From assembly GCA_002811645.1 (NCBI GenBank), contig PDIP01000051.1, positions 56,203 through 81,721 on the forward strand: a stretch of 25,519 nt of DNA. The letters run 5' to 3'. Positions 8,721 through 18,189 of the stretch are shown in pieces. The stretch comes from Corallochytrium limacisporum (lineage: Eukaryota > Opisthokonta). Within the stretch, counting starts at the first letter, position 1. Each line of letters starts with the position of its first letter. The translations under genes were made by a program, and so were the position numbers. Under the pieces are notes generated by a model that was given only the letters and a program-made list of their open reading frames with translations, was not told where the DNA came from and made no database searches.

Positions 8721-9512
8721 CAAGACGATGACTCTTCACGAAGCCTCTCCGGGTAACGACAAGAGAAAGGGGGTGTCGGGGTTCTCGGAAAGCTAGAGAA
8801 GATATTGGGCAGGTTGGTTGGTTCGGTAATATCCGTAAGTGGATCAATGTCCTTTTGCTTCTCTTTCTTTCTTCCCGTCCCCCCCACCGGGGGGGGGGGT
8901 TTTTTGCTCTTCGTTCTATTCCCGGCCCCCCCCCCGGTCTGGGGAACCAAAGGGAAGGAATGCGGTGCTTTGAATACGGTGAGATGCCCATCAAAAAGGG
9001 GGTCTATTTTTGACACGGACCCATCCCGAAGAAACTAAAAGAGAACGAAAAAGAAATCGCGAAGAGCCCGGGGCAGGAAGCGGGAGGAACGGCCGTGCTT
9101 TGCAAGCCGCATTTTGGCGGCCAATGACGACGCAATATGCCGTACAGTTTCTATAGAATCTGCGGCGGAATGCACAGCAAACAAACCTCGAAGCCACCTG
9201 CGCCGTACCCAGATTTCCAGTCTCGGTGGAACAAAGCAAGGAAGACAGAGATTTTAATAGAGCACACTTCATCGCTTTTTCGCCATGGGGACTTTGGGTC
9301 GTGGTACGTAATTTTTCAGTGATGTCACATATTTCATAGTGAATTTGTTACCAGCGGTATTTTGTCTTACCCACTTTCTCCCTTCCAGGCCCCCCCCAGC
9401 ACCGGGGGACTTTTCCTTCTCCTCCACCCCCACCCCGGCTTTTCTCACTCTCTCCTTCTAGGTCGAATTCCTAAACTATTTCGTAGCAAAAATTGGTGGT
9501 AAGCTCGCAAGG

Positions 9513-9540
9513 ATTTCTCCTTCCAGTGAGGAGGAGAAAT
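9513..9540 (+). other. Inverted repeat / potential hairpin
   Basis: ATTTCTCCT at 9513-9521 pairs perfectly with AGGAGAAAT at 9532-9540 across a 10-nt loop, and G-T wobbles extend it on the outer side. It lies inside the gene-free interval about 1.8 kb before DRC4. It might belong to a structured RNA or a decayed small element. Confidence 0.45.
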
Positions 9541-9919
9541 TTTAGTACTAGCACACACGCACACACATACCCCACCGCACCACAACTTTTGAGAGAACCA
9601 CCAAAAAAAATGGCCGGAGGAAACCAATAGTGGGCCGCCCACCCACCACCACCAGCCCGGCACTCCCATTTGCCTATTCTTGGGCCACCCACGACTGGTG
9701 TGTCCTCCCTTTTGGTTTTGATCATATTTTCTTTTGCTCTTCATTTATCACTCTTTTGCCCGGAAAACCAAAAGAGAATCTGTCTTTTTTTTTCCCGCCA
9801 CTTCACATGCGTCAGCTTACGTACACATTGAATTCATGGCGCGCCCCTTGGTTCTGGTTTTGCGTCAGTGCAACGCCTCCTCCTAAAAAGGTCGGACGTT
9901 GAAAGGTTTTGGCCAGGCC

Positions 9920-10091
9920 GAAAAAAAAAACCCACCCCAAATATTAAAAAAAAAAGAGAAAGAGGAAAAAGAAAAAGGTCAAAGAAAAGGCCTTTTCAAG
10001 AGCGCACAACGCGAACGCAACAACCAGAGAAAATTAATATCACAAGTAGTCAAAGAGGGACAAATAAAACAAAAACAAGATAAGAGAAAAT
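9920..10091 (+). repeat. Polypurine tract
   Basis: An A/G-rich stretch with several A8-A10 runs and GAAAAAG-type units. Its translations are Lys/Arg-rich low-complexity strings. It forms the purine counterpart of the pyrimidine tracts lying to its left. Confidence 0.6.
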
Positions 10092-11311
10092 AAGGAACCC
10101 CAAAAAATGAATATATGCGGTGGAAATGGTACCGTACATTCAAAGGAGGGGCGGGGTCCAAGGCCCAGAATCTATGACGAAGAAAATGAGCGCGCGCGTT
10201 GAGACAAGCGGGGAAGACAGGGGGGGGATTTCAAAAAACTTAAATTGGGCCGCAATTTTAAGCGGGTGGTTTTCCGCATGGGGGGGCCAACTAGCGCCGG
10301 CCCCCCGTCTGCTCCAACCACTTCGCTCCCTCTTTTTCCCCCCGGGCGGGGGGGGGGGTTTGGGGGCGTTCGTGGCCGACACATCGTAAAGCGAACCCTG
10401 GTCCTGGTGGTCATATGGGAGTCCAGTATACATTTTGAGTTTTACTTTTGTATACATACTGTGTACTCTTTTTTTCTATATTGTAACATCTCCGTATAAA
10501 ATATAACATTGCTATAACCCCTAACCCCTTTCGAGCGGAGGTTCCCTACACCCCTTCCTCCACCTTGGAGACCGCCACTCATCGGTTCACTCCCGGTGTC
10601 AGCTCTAAATCAAAAGCCATCAATCAGCGGAGAAAACCATCCAATAAGTACGAGGATTGTACATCACAAAATTCGCGAAATATAGAATCAATACCTGATC
10701 CATTTCACTACCTACACAATAGGAATATGAATATTTAGTGGTGATTTCTCTGCCCCTTCGTCTCCAACGGCCCCCGAAAGCCCGCTCACTCTTCCAGAGC
10801 GGCGCAGAGCGGGAGCGAGGAGGGTCTCCGCGCAAAGGGGCGGGCTGCGCTGAGCGCACAGAGCGGCCTAGTTTGTCGCCAGTGTGCCTGTCGCTGCCAT
10901 CCCTGTGCGAACGCTGGTCTTGATCTGTAGATCCTCTTCGTCAATGGACGCGTGTTGCTGTACTGGTTCATGTGTAGGGCTGTCGCTCTGCTTCGCTCAC
11001 TCAAGATTGGAAACTGTGGCTGAGACTATAAAGGATGTGATGCCTACAAAGCTTTGGGCTAACACATATTGCCGCCGAAAATCAAATCTAGAACCATCGG
11101 AGCACGATTCGTCGGGATTCTTGGGGTTTCGTTTATAGTTTGTCTATCCGTGCGACAAATGAGAACAACAACACCGCTAATTTATGTGATCCGCTTACGG
11201 TCTACGGAAAAGCAGTATATGAATGTGTACAAAAGAAGACCTTGTAGTAAGACTACAGGCAAAGTGGTTTTAGTTAGCCATCATACAGAACTGGTTTAAG
11301 TCCTTACCACC

Positions 11312-12778
11312 ATGCCAAAGGGCTCGGGCAAGAAGGGCAGCGAGGCCAAGGGAAAGGCCAAGGGAGAGGCCAAGGCTGCTGCCCCAGTCGAGATTGACGC
11401 CGACCCCTCCAGCCTGGGCACACAACAGATCGAGGAAGCCATGCGCAAGATGCAGCAAGAACTGGACAAAGAACGTCAGGAACGCAACTACTACCAAACC
11501 GAACGCGATCGCATCCACGAGTTTTGGGAGATTGCTAAGAAGGGAGCGGAGGATTTAAAGACCCAATTACGCAACCGCGACCGGGAGCTTCAGGACATTG
11601 AGGAACGACACCAGGTTGAAATCAAGGTCTACAAGCAAAAGATCAAGCACCTGCTCTATGAGCACCAGAACTCATTAACCACAGCCAAGGCAGAGGGTGC
11701 CACTGCAGTCAAAGTCGCTCACGATGACACAATTGAACGCGAGAAGGAACTGCGATCGGATCAGAAGGACCTACGCCTGCGCCTGAAGGAATTCGAATTG
11801 CAACACGAGGATATTGTTAAATCATTGCAGCGTGAGCATGACAAGCAGGTCACAGAGTTGCGTAAAGATTTTGAGCAGCAGGTGAAAGACATTGTGGACA
11901 AGTATGACCGCAAAATGCGGTCTCTGCGGGACGACCTCGAGCTGCGCCGCAAGAACGAAATGCATGAAATTGAGGAACGCAAGAATCAACAGATGAATGC
12001 CCTCATGAAAAATCATGAAAAGGCTTTTGGTGACATTAAGAACTACTACAACGACATTACGCTCAACAATTTGGCGTTGATCAACTCGTTAAAGGAAAGC
12101 ATGGAAGAAATGAAACGTAAGGAGGAGCGCAAGGATAAGCTTATGGTTGAGATCACCAACGAGAATACGCGCCTGACGGAGCCGCTGCAGAAAGCGAAGG
12201 CCCAAAACGATGAGATGAGCCGCAAGCTCGTGCATCTGACGAAGGACCGCACCGCCCTTTTTAACGCGAAGCAACAGAACAAGATGCTGGAAGAAGAGGT
12301 CAAAGATTTGCGATGGCAGGTCGAGATCATGACCCAGCGTTTCGAGAGTGTGGAGACCGAACGGGACGACCTCTACGAGAAGTTCGTAGGCACGATCCGG
12401 GAAGTACAACAGAAGGCGGGATTCAAGAATCTGATCCTAGAGAAAAAGCTCAAGGCTCTGGCTGAAGACCTGGAGAAGAAGGAAGGTCAACTCAACGAGG
12501 TGCTCGCAGCCTCGAATCTAGATCCGAACGCCCTCAGTGCGGTAACAAGGAAGCTTGAAGATGTATTAGACAGCAAGAACCAGGCAATCAAGGACCTCCG
12601 GTACGAGCTCGCGCGTGTGTGTAAGGCGCATAACGATGTTCTGCGCACCTACGAGGGGAAAATGGCCGAATTTGGCATTTCCACCGCCGACATCGGCTTC
12701 AAGCCGCTCACCACCAAAGCTGCGCAGCATCTGGGCAAGGCACCCGCTGGACTGGTTAGTTCTGGCACCGGGGCGTAA
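11312..12778 (+). CDS. DRC4: Dynein regulatory complex subunit 4 (GAS8/DRC4 family)
   Basis: A 488-residue, almost wholly coiled-coil protein, close in length to human GAS8 (478). In motile cilia DRC4 is a core scaffold of the nexin-dynein regulatory complex, which links outer doublets and relays control to the dyneins; the Chlamydomonas counterpart is PF2. Seen: a Lys/Ala/Gly-rich N-terminus; the characteristic RNYYQTERDRIHEFWEI segment near 68-82; YKQKIKHLLYEHQN around 107-120; heptad-rich helix to about 445; the NYYNDITLNNLALINSLKE block near 247-265; and the GFKNLILEKKLKAL block near 370-383. The C-terminal part (GFKPLTTKAA) is also typical. The start codon has a strong context (ACCACC before ATG) and the stop is TAA. 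It converges on the pseudokinase-like gene, with 230 bp between stops. Its presence is the clearest evidence that this organism has a motile cilium or kept the genes for one. Confidence 0.95.
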   Translation: MPKGSGKKGSEAKGKAKGEAKAAAPVEIDADPSSLGTQQIEEAMRKMQQELDKERQERNYYQTERDRIHEFWEIAKKGAEDLKTQLRNRDRELQDIEERHQVEIKVYKQKIKHLLYEHQNSLTTAKAEGATAVKVAHDDTIEREKELRSDQKDLRLRLKEFELQHEDIVKSLQREHDKQVTELRKDFEQQVKDIVDKYDRKMRSLRDDLELRRKNEMHEIEERKNQQMNALMKNHEKAFGDIKNYYNDITLNNLALINSLKESMEEMKRKEERKDKLMVEITNENTRLTEPLQKAKAQNDEMSRKLVHLTKDRTALFNAKQQNKMLEEEVKDLRWQVEIMTQRFESVETERDDLYEKFVGTIREVQQKAGFKNLILEKKLKALAEDLEKKEGQLNEVLAASNLDPNALSAVTRKLEDVLDSKNQAIKDLRYELARVCKAHNDVLRTYEGKMAEFGISTADIGFKPLTTKAAQHLGKAPAGLVSSGTGA

Positions 12779-13008
12779 GGACCGGACTGACGAGTGTGTG
12801 AGGGTGAGATCCTGAGGAATACGATTGCTGGTACATAGTTTTCCAAGATCATATTCGTTCGCAGTGCAGGAAGCCATGGACCAAAAACAATATCATGGAA
12901 TCCTTCTACTTTTACAAGTAAACTACTAGATGTTTACATCAATTCTTTTTAGGTTTCTACTTCTTCCGAAGACGGAAGTCTTCCAAGCTCAGATATCGCG
13001 GATTTGCA
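12779..13008. other. Spacer between converging 3' ends, with hairpins
   Basis: This 230-bp spacer separates the stops of DRC4 and the pseudokinase-like gene, so both 3' UTRs must end within or overlap it. It holds GAAGAC-GGAA-GTCTTC, a perfect 6-bp stem at 12968-12983 with a GNRA-type loop on the plus strand, and GATGT-TT-ACATC at 12929-12940. I see no canonical AATAAA on either strand. Confidence 0.5.
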
Positions 13009-16000
13009 TCACGGACCTAACCGCACGCGGATCAGTTCCCGCAGTCGCTGCAGGCTCATGACCTCTTCATCTACCTCCGTGGGCTCGACAATGGGCAATC
13101 CGTCCCGCCAGGCCGTGATATTGCGCCGGAGCCTCGTCGGCGAAACAGTTTGACCACCACTGGTACCTGTCTGCACCATTGCCACTCTATGCATGTCCGT
13201 CGGCAAAGACTCGCGGGCGAGCCTGACCCTCACGCGCCCGAGTGGCGTCAAGGATTGACGGGCAACGATCTCATACTCTGCGTCCCAGCTAGGGCCAGAT
13301 GCCAGGATGTGGAGGTCGACAAAGAAGCAGCCAGCGTCATTGTCGCTGGTGCCGTCAATCACTAGAACACGCAGTGAAGCGCACTGTGTTGCGTCATCAA
13401 GTAGATGCCGGGCGACGTACAGCACACAATGACAGGACACCTCTGAAGTATTGGAAGTGTCGCCGCCTTTGCCGCCCATTCTGTCCTGATCCTTCCATTG
13501 TCTGGTTTGGTCCTCACTGATCTTCATTGGAAGCTCTGTTTCCATCGTGGACAGTACAGTCCTGGCGTCCGCATCAAGCACCTCGACACGAAAACGAGTT
13601 GGTGCCTTGTCATCCCTCTTCTGTACTGTCGCGGCCCAGGCCAATTCACTGAGGGTGACCGTGATTGGCAGGCGTCGCTGTCCCTCGTCGACAGAAGGAG
13701 ACCGATGCGAATCCATTGGGCCTGAGTGCGTGGTTTCCTTGCCTTTGGTTTCCGGTGAAGTAAGCGTATCGTTCAGGCCGGCCCCATCAGAGGTCTCAGC
13801 CGCGACGGTATCGGCCGTACGGTTAACCTCTGTGTCCGCGCCACCAGATCCTACCTTTTCAATTTCTTCTTCGTTCTCACTGTCCGACAGATGGACTCCA
13901 AAGCGGAGCGGGTCATTGGCCGCCAGTCGCGAGAAAGTGTCTGACAGAGAATCCAGTTCGCTGAAGACAGCCGTGAATTTTCCTCTCGCCTTGCTTGAAG
14001 ACTGCTGCCTCGGGACGGCTGCCTGTGATCGGGGATGGGGCACCCGGCCCTCAATGCCCTTACCTATCGCTGTTTGCCGCTGATGGATTTGCTCCTGAAC
14101 TAAAGCCTGACGGCTGCCGGAGTGATGCAGTAGCGGGCTGGAACCCATAAGACCCGGAATCCTTTCTGTGAGGCCACTGACCTGGCTGCTGTGGATAGGA
14201 CGGCTGGGGCTGATCTCGAAATCTTCGTCATCATAGTTGAATTTTTCGCGATCTGCTGCTGGTGGCGTGCGGATTGGACTGACCTCCCGGCAGTCGATGT
14301 TCAGCAACTTTGCAACGTCACTGGTGTCGTCATCAATGGCGTCTGTCGGTGAGTAGTGCAGACTCGCAGCTGAGGCGGCGAGGATAAGCTCCGGGGCTGA
14401 TGCTCCATGGGCCGGCGCTGGCCGGAGCGGGGACTCTGACTTCATTGAAGATGCCTTCTCCGGCTCCACTGCGAGCCGCTTCCGCCTGCTCTGGCGTAGG
14501 GACGGTCCCTCACCGCATCTACGACCACCTAATGCAAATAACCTCGCCTGAGAGCTGATATTCAGTGTCGAATCTTGTGTTTGGTCGTCAGCCATCCTTT
14601 GGTTAAATCGTGTCGTCCGCGAGTCGTCAACGAGACCTTGAACTAGCCGGTGGCGTTGACGGTGTTGCTCTAGAGCGTAGTACCCAAACGCAGGTGGACT
14701 GCGGTCGCGGAAGGGCACGGGGTTTTCCCGGCGCTTCTCCCCGAGTTGTACAATCGCAGCTTGCTTCCGCTTCTCCCTTAAGCGACGCATAGCAGGCCCC
14801 TCATGTCGACTTGTAGTCCGTGCAGCGATATCGTTGGTGGGAATAAACCAACTCTCGCTTGGTGGAAGCGGTACGCGTGGTCGACTGTAACTCCCCTGGG
14901 GATATGGTCTCTGAGTATCAACATCTGCCGTGGTCACACCAGATGCCTGCTTCTGTTCGCGAAGCACTGGGTAGGCCACGGCATGCTGTGGGCGATGCCA
15001 AGTGCGACGATTACGTTCCCGTCGGCTACCAATGTTTCCCTCGGCAATATCACCCAATGGTCGACTGGGTGTCCGTGTATTCTCGTCCCCGCCGGTGTAG
15101 AGTGAATTGATACTGCGCTCAGTGTGCCTAATTACTGGACTTTTGCCTTTGGCCCTACCATCATCTTCGCGAATACGATCGTAGGTAATATCCAATCCGT
15201 TGTTGACCTGCGTGGCCGTGTCTTGCCTACTACCTTTCCTACGGCCGAACTCGCCCTCGTCTCCGGGCCCGTTCTGCATGTCTCCCTCTCCGAGCCCGCC
15301 CTGTATGTCCCAGGCCAAAGGATCTCCTTCCCTGCCCTCCTCTGCCTCGTCTAACGCCCAGGCAGGCGTACGGAACAACTCCGCTCCCGACGACAGCGCC
15401 TGACGCGCGTCACAACTACGTTTAGTGTTCGGCAGAAAGTTCAAATTCCGCCGCAGCCACTGAACTACTTCAGCAGTTAGCGACGGCAGTAGGACTTCGT
15501 GGAGCGCCGGTACACGTATATCCTCCATCCAGAATTCCACTCTGCGCAAAACACGATCCCGCACTGCCCGAGGGACTCTGCTTTCGTCAAGCATACGCGA
15601 CAGGACCCAGCGATTGCGTGAGTCAAGCCTACGGTCCGCGGAGGTAGTGTCCGAGTTGTTAGTCGCCTTCACCTTCGTCCGTCTTTGGTCACTGGCCAAC
15701 GATCCGCGCCTGAGCAGGGCCATGAGCGCAGCCATCCGGTCCGCGGGATGGTCATAGGCAAGCGGGAACGACTCCAAATCAGGGCAAAGCATATGTAGGA
15801 GCATGGCCGAACAGCTCCACACATCGTTGGTGGGCTCGTGGGTCAGGCCCATAGGATAGGTCTCGAGGAGATTGCTGGCAGTTTGGCTGTTCAGGTCGCC
15901 TCTGCCGGTCACGCCCACCTCTTCCCTTGCTCCAGCGAGGTCCAGGTCGGTGACGGCTGCATGATGAGGCCCCTTGGCGCCCGTGCTGCGATTTTCAATT

Positions 16001-17277
16001 ATTACAAAGCTCGGTTTTTCACTGTCCCCCGCAGATGTCCTACCCTTGTCGGCCATCATCCCATCGACAGTGAACAAGCGCATACCTAGAGCTGACGCCG
16101 GATCACAGTACCAGCGTTTGGCCGCCACCGTAGGTTCCTGGTGCGGCCATTGGTGGCGACTCTGGGCCGAAGGCCCTGTGCGTCCAGCGCGATAGGGTCC
16201 TCCAAAAGCCGTGGAAACGCTGGTCAGACGTTTGGAGTAGTATGGTAGGAACGGAGCGAGCAAGACTTTAAGCTTTTCATGCGCGATGCCGCTAGCCCGG
16301 TGCTGTGATCGGCTCTTCGTGTTGGGGACGCCGTGCGCACTTCGGCTTTCCCGACGAATATATACTGAGAAGGGTGTGATGTTCCCATGAGTCTGTCCCT
16401 CCGCGTGCAGAGGCCGCAGTTTTCGTAGAACTGTTTTCACCACTGCAACTGCTTGAGAGGGTGCCATGCTGCCGTCCATGAGCCAGGCTAGCTCCTGCAG
16501 CCGCTGTTGCTCCTGCACATCCTGCTCAATATCGATATCATTCTCTTTAGACGCCGACTCATACTGTCTAAACCGTATTTTCTCGGCCATTTCCGCACTC
16601 AACGCCTCTCCTGCAACCAATCTCCGTTCGCGGGCGTCGCACATGACGTGCCAGAGGGTCGTACGTTCCGCCGGCTCGGACAGGGTAATTCGCCATGTCG
16701 TTAGGGGCTTGGCCTGGTGGGCAGAGTCCATAGAATTGTATGAAGTCCCATCGTTTTCTCCCTCGTCGACGTCATTCTCCCTGTCGTCGTCGTCGTCGTC
16801 AGTGTCAAAATCGTCGTTCTCGTCGTCAGATGGGAAGTCCTTCCGCAGGGTCATACCTGACCGCCCTGATTGCCGCATTGATCGCAGTCTGCGCAATTCC
16901 TTCACAGATTTCAATGCGTTCGCCGCCGAATGACCTCTTCGTTTGCCTCTTACCCCTACGGGAGGTTGTTGTTGTGTACTGAGGGCGAGTAATTTGCCGT
17001 ATCGGGCCTTGTAAGTGTCAATGTATGTCTTTGGGTATGGAACCGCCGGTATCTTGGGCATGGGCCGCCCTGAACTGTCCACAGCTTCGATGTAGTAGTC
17101 ATCAAGGCTCAATCTTCTTCGATTGTGGTACTCAGCCAGCAGCTTCAGTCGGAGAGTCGCCGATGCAGTGGTCGGGAACTCGTACACTGAAATTCGGACC
17201 CGACAGCCTGTCCGGCGACTTCGCCCAACGAAGTAGCCGTCCCCGCAGGCGACGATGTCCCTGGCAATCTTTTCCAT
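13009..17277 (-). CDS. Large pseudokinase-like protein with possible C2-like C-terminal domain
   Basis: A 1422-residue protein I cannot assign to a named family. Residues 1-95 form a compact, possibly beta-rich module (CGDGYFVGRS, VRISVYEF, LSLDDYYIEAV). A very acidic Asp/Glu stretch follows at ~150-177. A kinase-like region spans about 200-615: LRPLHAEGQTHGNITPFSVYI (287-307) sits where the catalytic loop would be, but reads HGN with no HRD aspartate; VTDLDLAG (442-449) replaces DFG; and NDVWSCSAMLLHML (484-497) resembles the helix-F segment. These losses make it a probable pseudokinase with large insertions. Residues ~620-1200 are polar and probably disordered. A region of about 1203-1360 with alternating hydrophobic strands could be C2-like. 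The final ~20 residues form a short helix. The start ATG has A at -3 and G at +4, and no introns are seen. The kinase reading is moderately secure; the C2 reading is a guess. Confidence 0.6.
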   Translation of the reverse strand: MEKIARDIVACGDGYFVGRSRRTGCRVRISVYEFPTTASATLRLKLLAEYHNRRRLSLDDYYIEAVDSSGRPMPKIPAVPYPKTYIDTYKARYGKLLALSTQQQPPVGVRGKRRGHSAANALKSVKELRRLRSMRQSGRSGMTLRKDFPSDDENDDFDTDDDDDDRENDVDEGENDGTSYNSMDSAHQAKPLTTWRITLSEPAERTTLWHVMCDARERRLVAGEALSAEMAEKIRFRQYESASKENDIDIEQDVQEQQRLQELAWLMDGSMAPSQAVAVVKTVLRKLRPLHAEGQTHGNITPFSVYIRRESRSAHGVPNTKSRSQHRASGIAHEKLKVLLAPFLPYYSKRLTSVSTAFGGPYRAGRTGPSAQSRHQWPHQEPTVAAKRWYCDPASALGMRLFTVDGMMADKGRTSAGDSEKPSFVIIENRSTGAKGPHHAAVTDLDLAGAREEVGVTGRGDLNSQTASNLLETYPMGLTHEPTNDVWSCSAMLLHMLCPDLESFPLAYDHPADRMAALMALLRRGSLASDQRRTKVKATNNSDTTSADRRLDSRNRWVLSRMLDESRVPRAVRDRVLRRVEFWMEDIRVPALHEVLLPSLTAEVVQWLRRNLNFLPNTKRSCDARQALSSGAELFRTPAWALDEAEEGREGDPLAWDIQGGLGEGDMQNGPGDEGEFGRRKGSRQDTATQVNNGLDITYDRIREDDGRAKGKSPVIRHTERSINSLYTGGDENTRTPSRPLGDIAEGNIGSRRERNRRTWHRPQHAVAYPVLREQKQASGVTTADVDTQRPYPQGSYSRPRVPLPPSESWFIPTNDIAARTTSRHEGPAMRRLREKRKQAAIVQLGEKRRENPVPFRDRSPPAFGYYALEQHRQRHRLVQGLVDDSRTTRFNQRMADDQTQDSTLNISSQARLFALGGRRCGEGPSLRQSRRKRLAVEPEKASSMKSESPLRPAPAHGASAPELILAASAASLHYSPTDAIDDDTSDVAKLLNIDCREVSPIRTPPAADREKFNYDDEDFEISPSRPIHSSQVSGLTERIPGLMGSSPLLHHSGSRQALVQEQIHQRQTAIGKGIEGRVPHPRSQAAVPRQQSSSKARGKFTAVFSELDSLSDTFSRLAANDPLRFGVHLSDSENEEEIEKVGSGGADTEVNRTADTVAAETSDGAGLNDTLTSPETKGKETTHSGPMDSHRSPSVDEGQRRLPITVTLSELAWAATVQKRDDKAPTRFRVEVLDADARTVLSTMETELPMKISEDQTRQWKDQDRMGGKGGDTSNTSEVSCHCVLYVARHLLDDATQCASLRVLVIDGTSDNDAGCFFVDLHILASGPSWDAEYEIVARQSLTPLGRVRVRLARESLPTDMHRVAMVQTGTSGGQTVSPTRLRRNITAWRDGLPIVEPTEVDEEVMSLQRLRELIRVRLGP

Positions 17278-18189
17278 TCTTCCTTACGTATCGACCGACT
17301 AAAGTATTAATTCCAGGTGCTTACATGTTTCCCTGTCGCATGATACGCAGCTTGAACGATGTTAACCGTCTCATTTACAACCATCGCTGCCCCCGAAACT
17401 TGCTACCACAATCTCACACGCTACGTGAAGCATGGGTATAACCAAGACTCGTAATCTCGGCACTTGGACATAAATACCGTAAACTACGAACCAAATGATT
17501 CCGTAAGAAACTCGTGAACTCATAAACAAAGGTGGCACACTCTACCACCTTGTTCCGCTTTCAATGCCAACTGTCGCAACAAAGTGGATTGTGACCCGAC
17601 GGAGGACCCCCCGGGATTTTGGGCCCCTGTCGTGCTGCGAGCGCAGCTTCACAGTCCGAACCCTTCCCGCCAGAAAAGAATGTAGACTCCCCTTGCGGTC
17701 GTTAAATAGGCCCCGGTTAGTAAGCGCATTCGGTCGGCCGGGTTTCCACGGCGGCCCGCGTTTCATTTCACCGCCAGCCGGGCCGCGAGTGAGAGACGAC
17801 GATTGCATTGAGCGCAAAACAACGACGAAACGAAAACAGCCGATGATTGGGATCCATTCCAGCATGGAGGTATCGCTCTCCGTAAGAATCCGAGCACCTC
17901 ATGCACGACTGTGGCGCACAAACTGCCGGAACGAGCGCTACAGAGGCAGATAAGGAAGATGGCTTCACTAGGGTCAACGCACAAGACCAAAACAAACCAA
18001 GCGACCATACTAATGGTCTTGGGCACATCATGATGATGTAACGCGCTTACTGGGTCTTCTCACAAAGCAGAATTTATCAAGGTGGCCTTTCATAAGATTA
18101 ATTAGTATTAGTATTAAAATGGAAAATTGGTAAACTGTTTGTCCAACAGGGTGTAATCAACAGCAAGTCAAGTTTCATCCGTTGGTGAT
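17278..18189. other. Spacer upstream of the pseudokinase-like gene
   Basis: A 912-bp spacer lies between the start of the pseudokinase-like gene and the end of the RhoGEF gene, both on the minus strand. It should hold the pseudokinase promoter and the RhoGEF 3' UTR. Overlapping frames at 17542-17953 on both strands are Arg/Pro-rich and resemble nothing I know. An AT-rich patch with TTAATTAG/ATTAGTATTA repeats at about 18097-18120 could mark the RhoGEF 3' end, though no AATAAA is present. Confidence 0.5.

Larger units (their letters stand above)
6021..11311. other. 5.3-kb gene-free interval
   Basis: Between the divergent seven-TM and DRC4 genes no frame resembles a known protein. The longest frames (for example 6321-7094 and 7458-7919) begin at GTG and translate into low-complexity Pro, Ser, Phe and Lys strings. 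The interval is dominated by strand-asymmetric tracts: C/T-rich at about 6777-6912, 7730-7768, 8394-8720 and 9375-9461, and purine-rich at about 9920-10091. It also has C/G homopolymer junctions and dinucleotide repeats ((GT)n 7080-7104, (GA)n 7255-7268, (CT)n 8408-8426, (AC)n 9550-9566). It is several times longer than the other spacers. It may hold the two promoters plus a non-coding or intron-containing transcript; nothing decisive is visible. Confidence 0.55.

Noticed and set aside
9320-9327. TGATGTCA resembling a CRE site
   Set aside because: It has one mismatch to TGACGTCA, is 2 kb from any gene and has no supporting context.
10510-10530. Telomere-like CCCCTAACCCC
   Set aside because: Only about two units, with no array; consistent with chance.
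11262-11311. RFX X-box upstream of DRC4
   Set aside because: GTTAGCCATC is only a partial half-site; I found no second half at the required spacing.
13009-13011. TGA of the pseudokinase-like gene as read-through or Sec
   Set aside because: A 19-codon extension is open after it, but there is no leaky-stop context or redox motif, so a plain stop is simplest.
17542-17953. Overlapping frames on both strands upstream of the pseudokinase-like gene
   Set aside because: They are Arg/Pro-rich, lack motifs and cover each other; nothing favours either.
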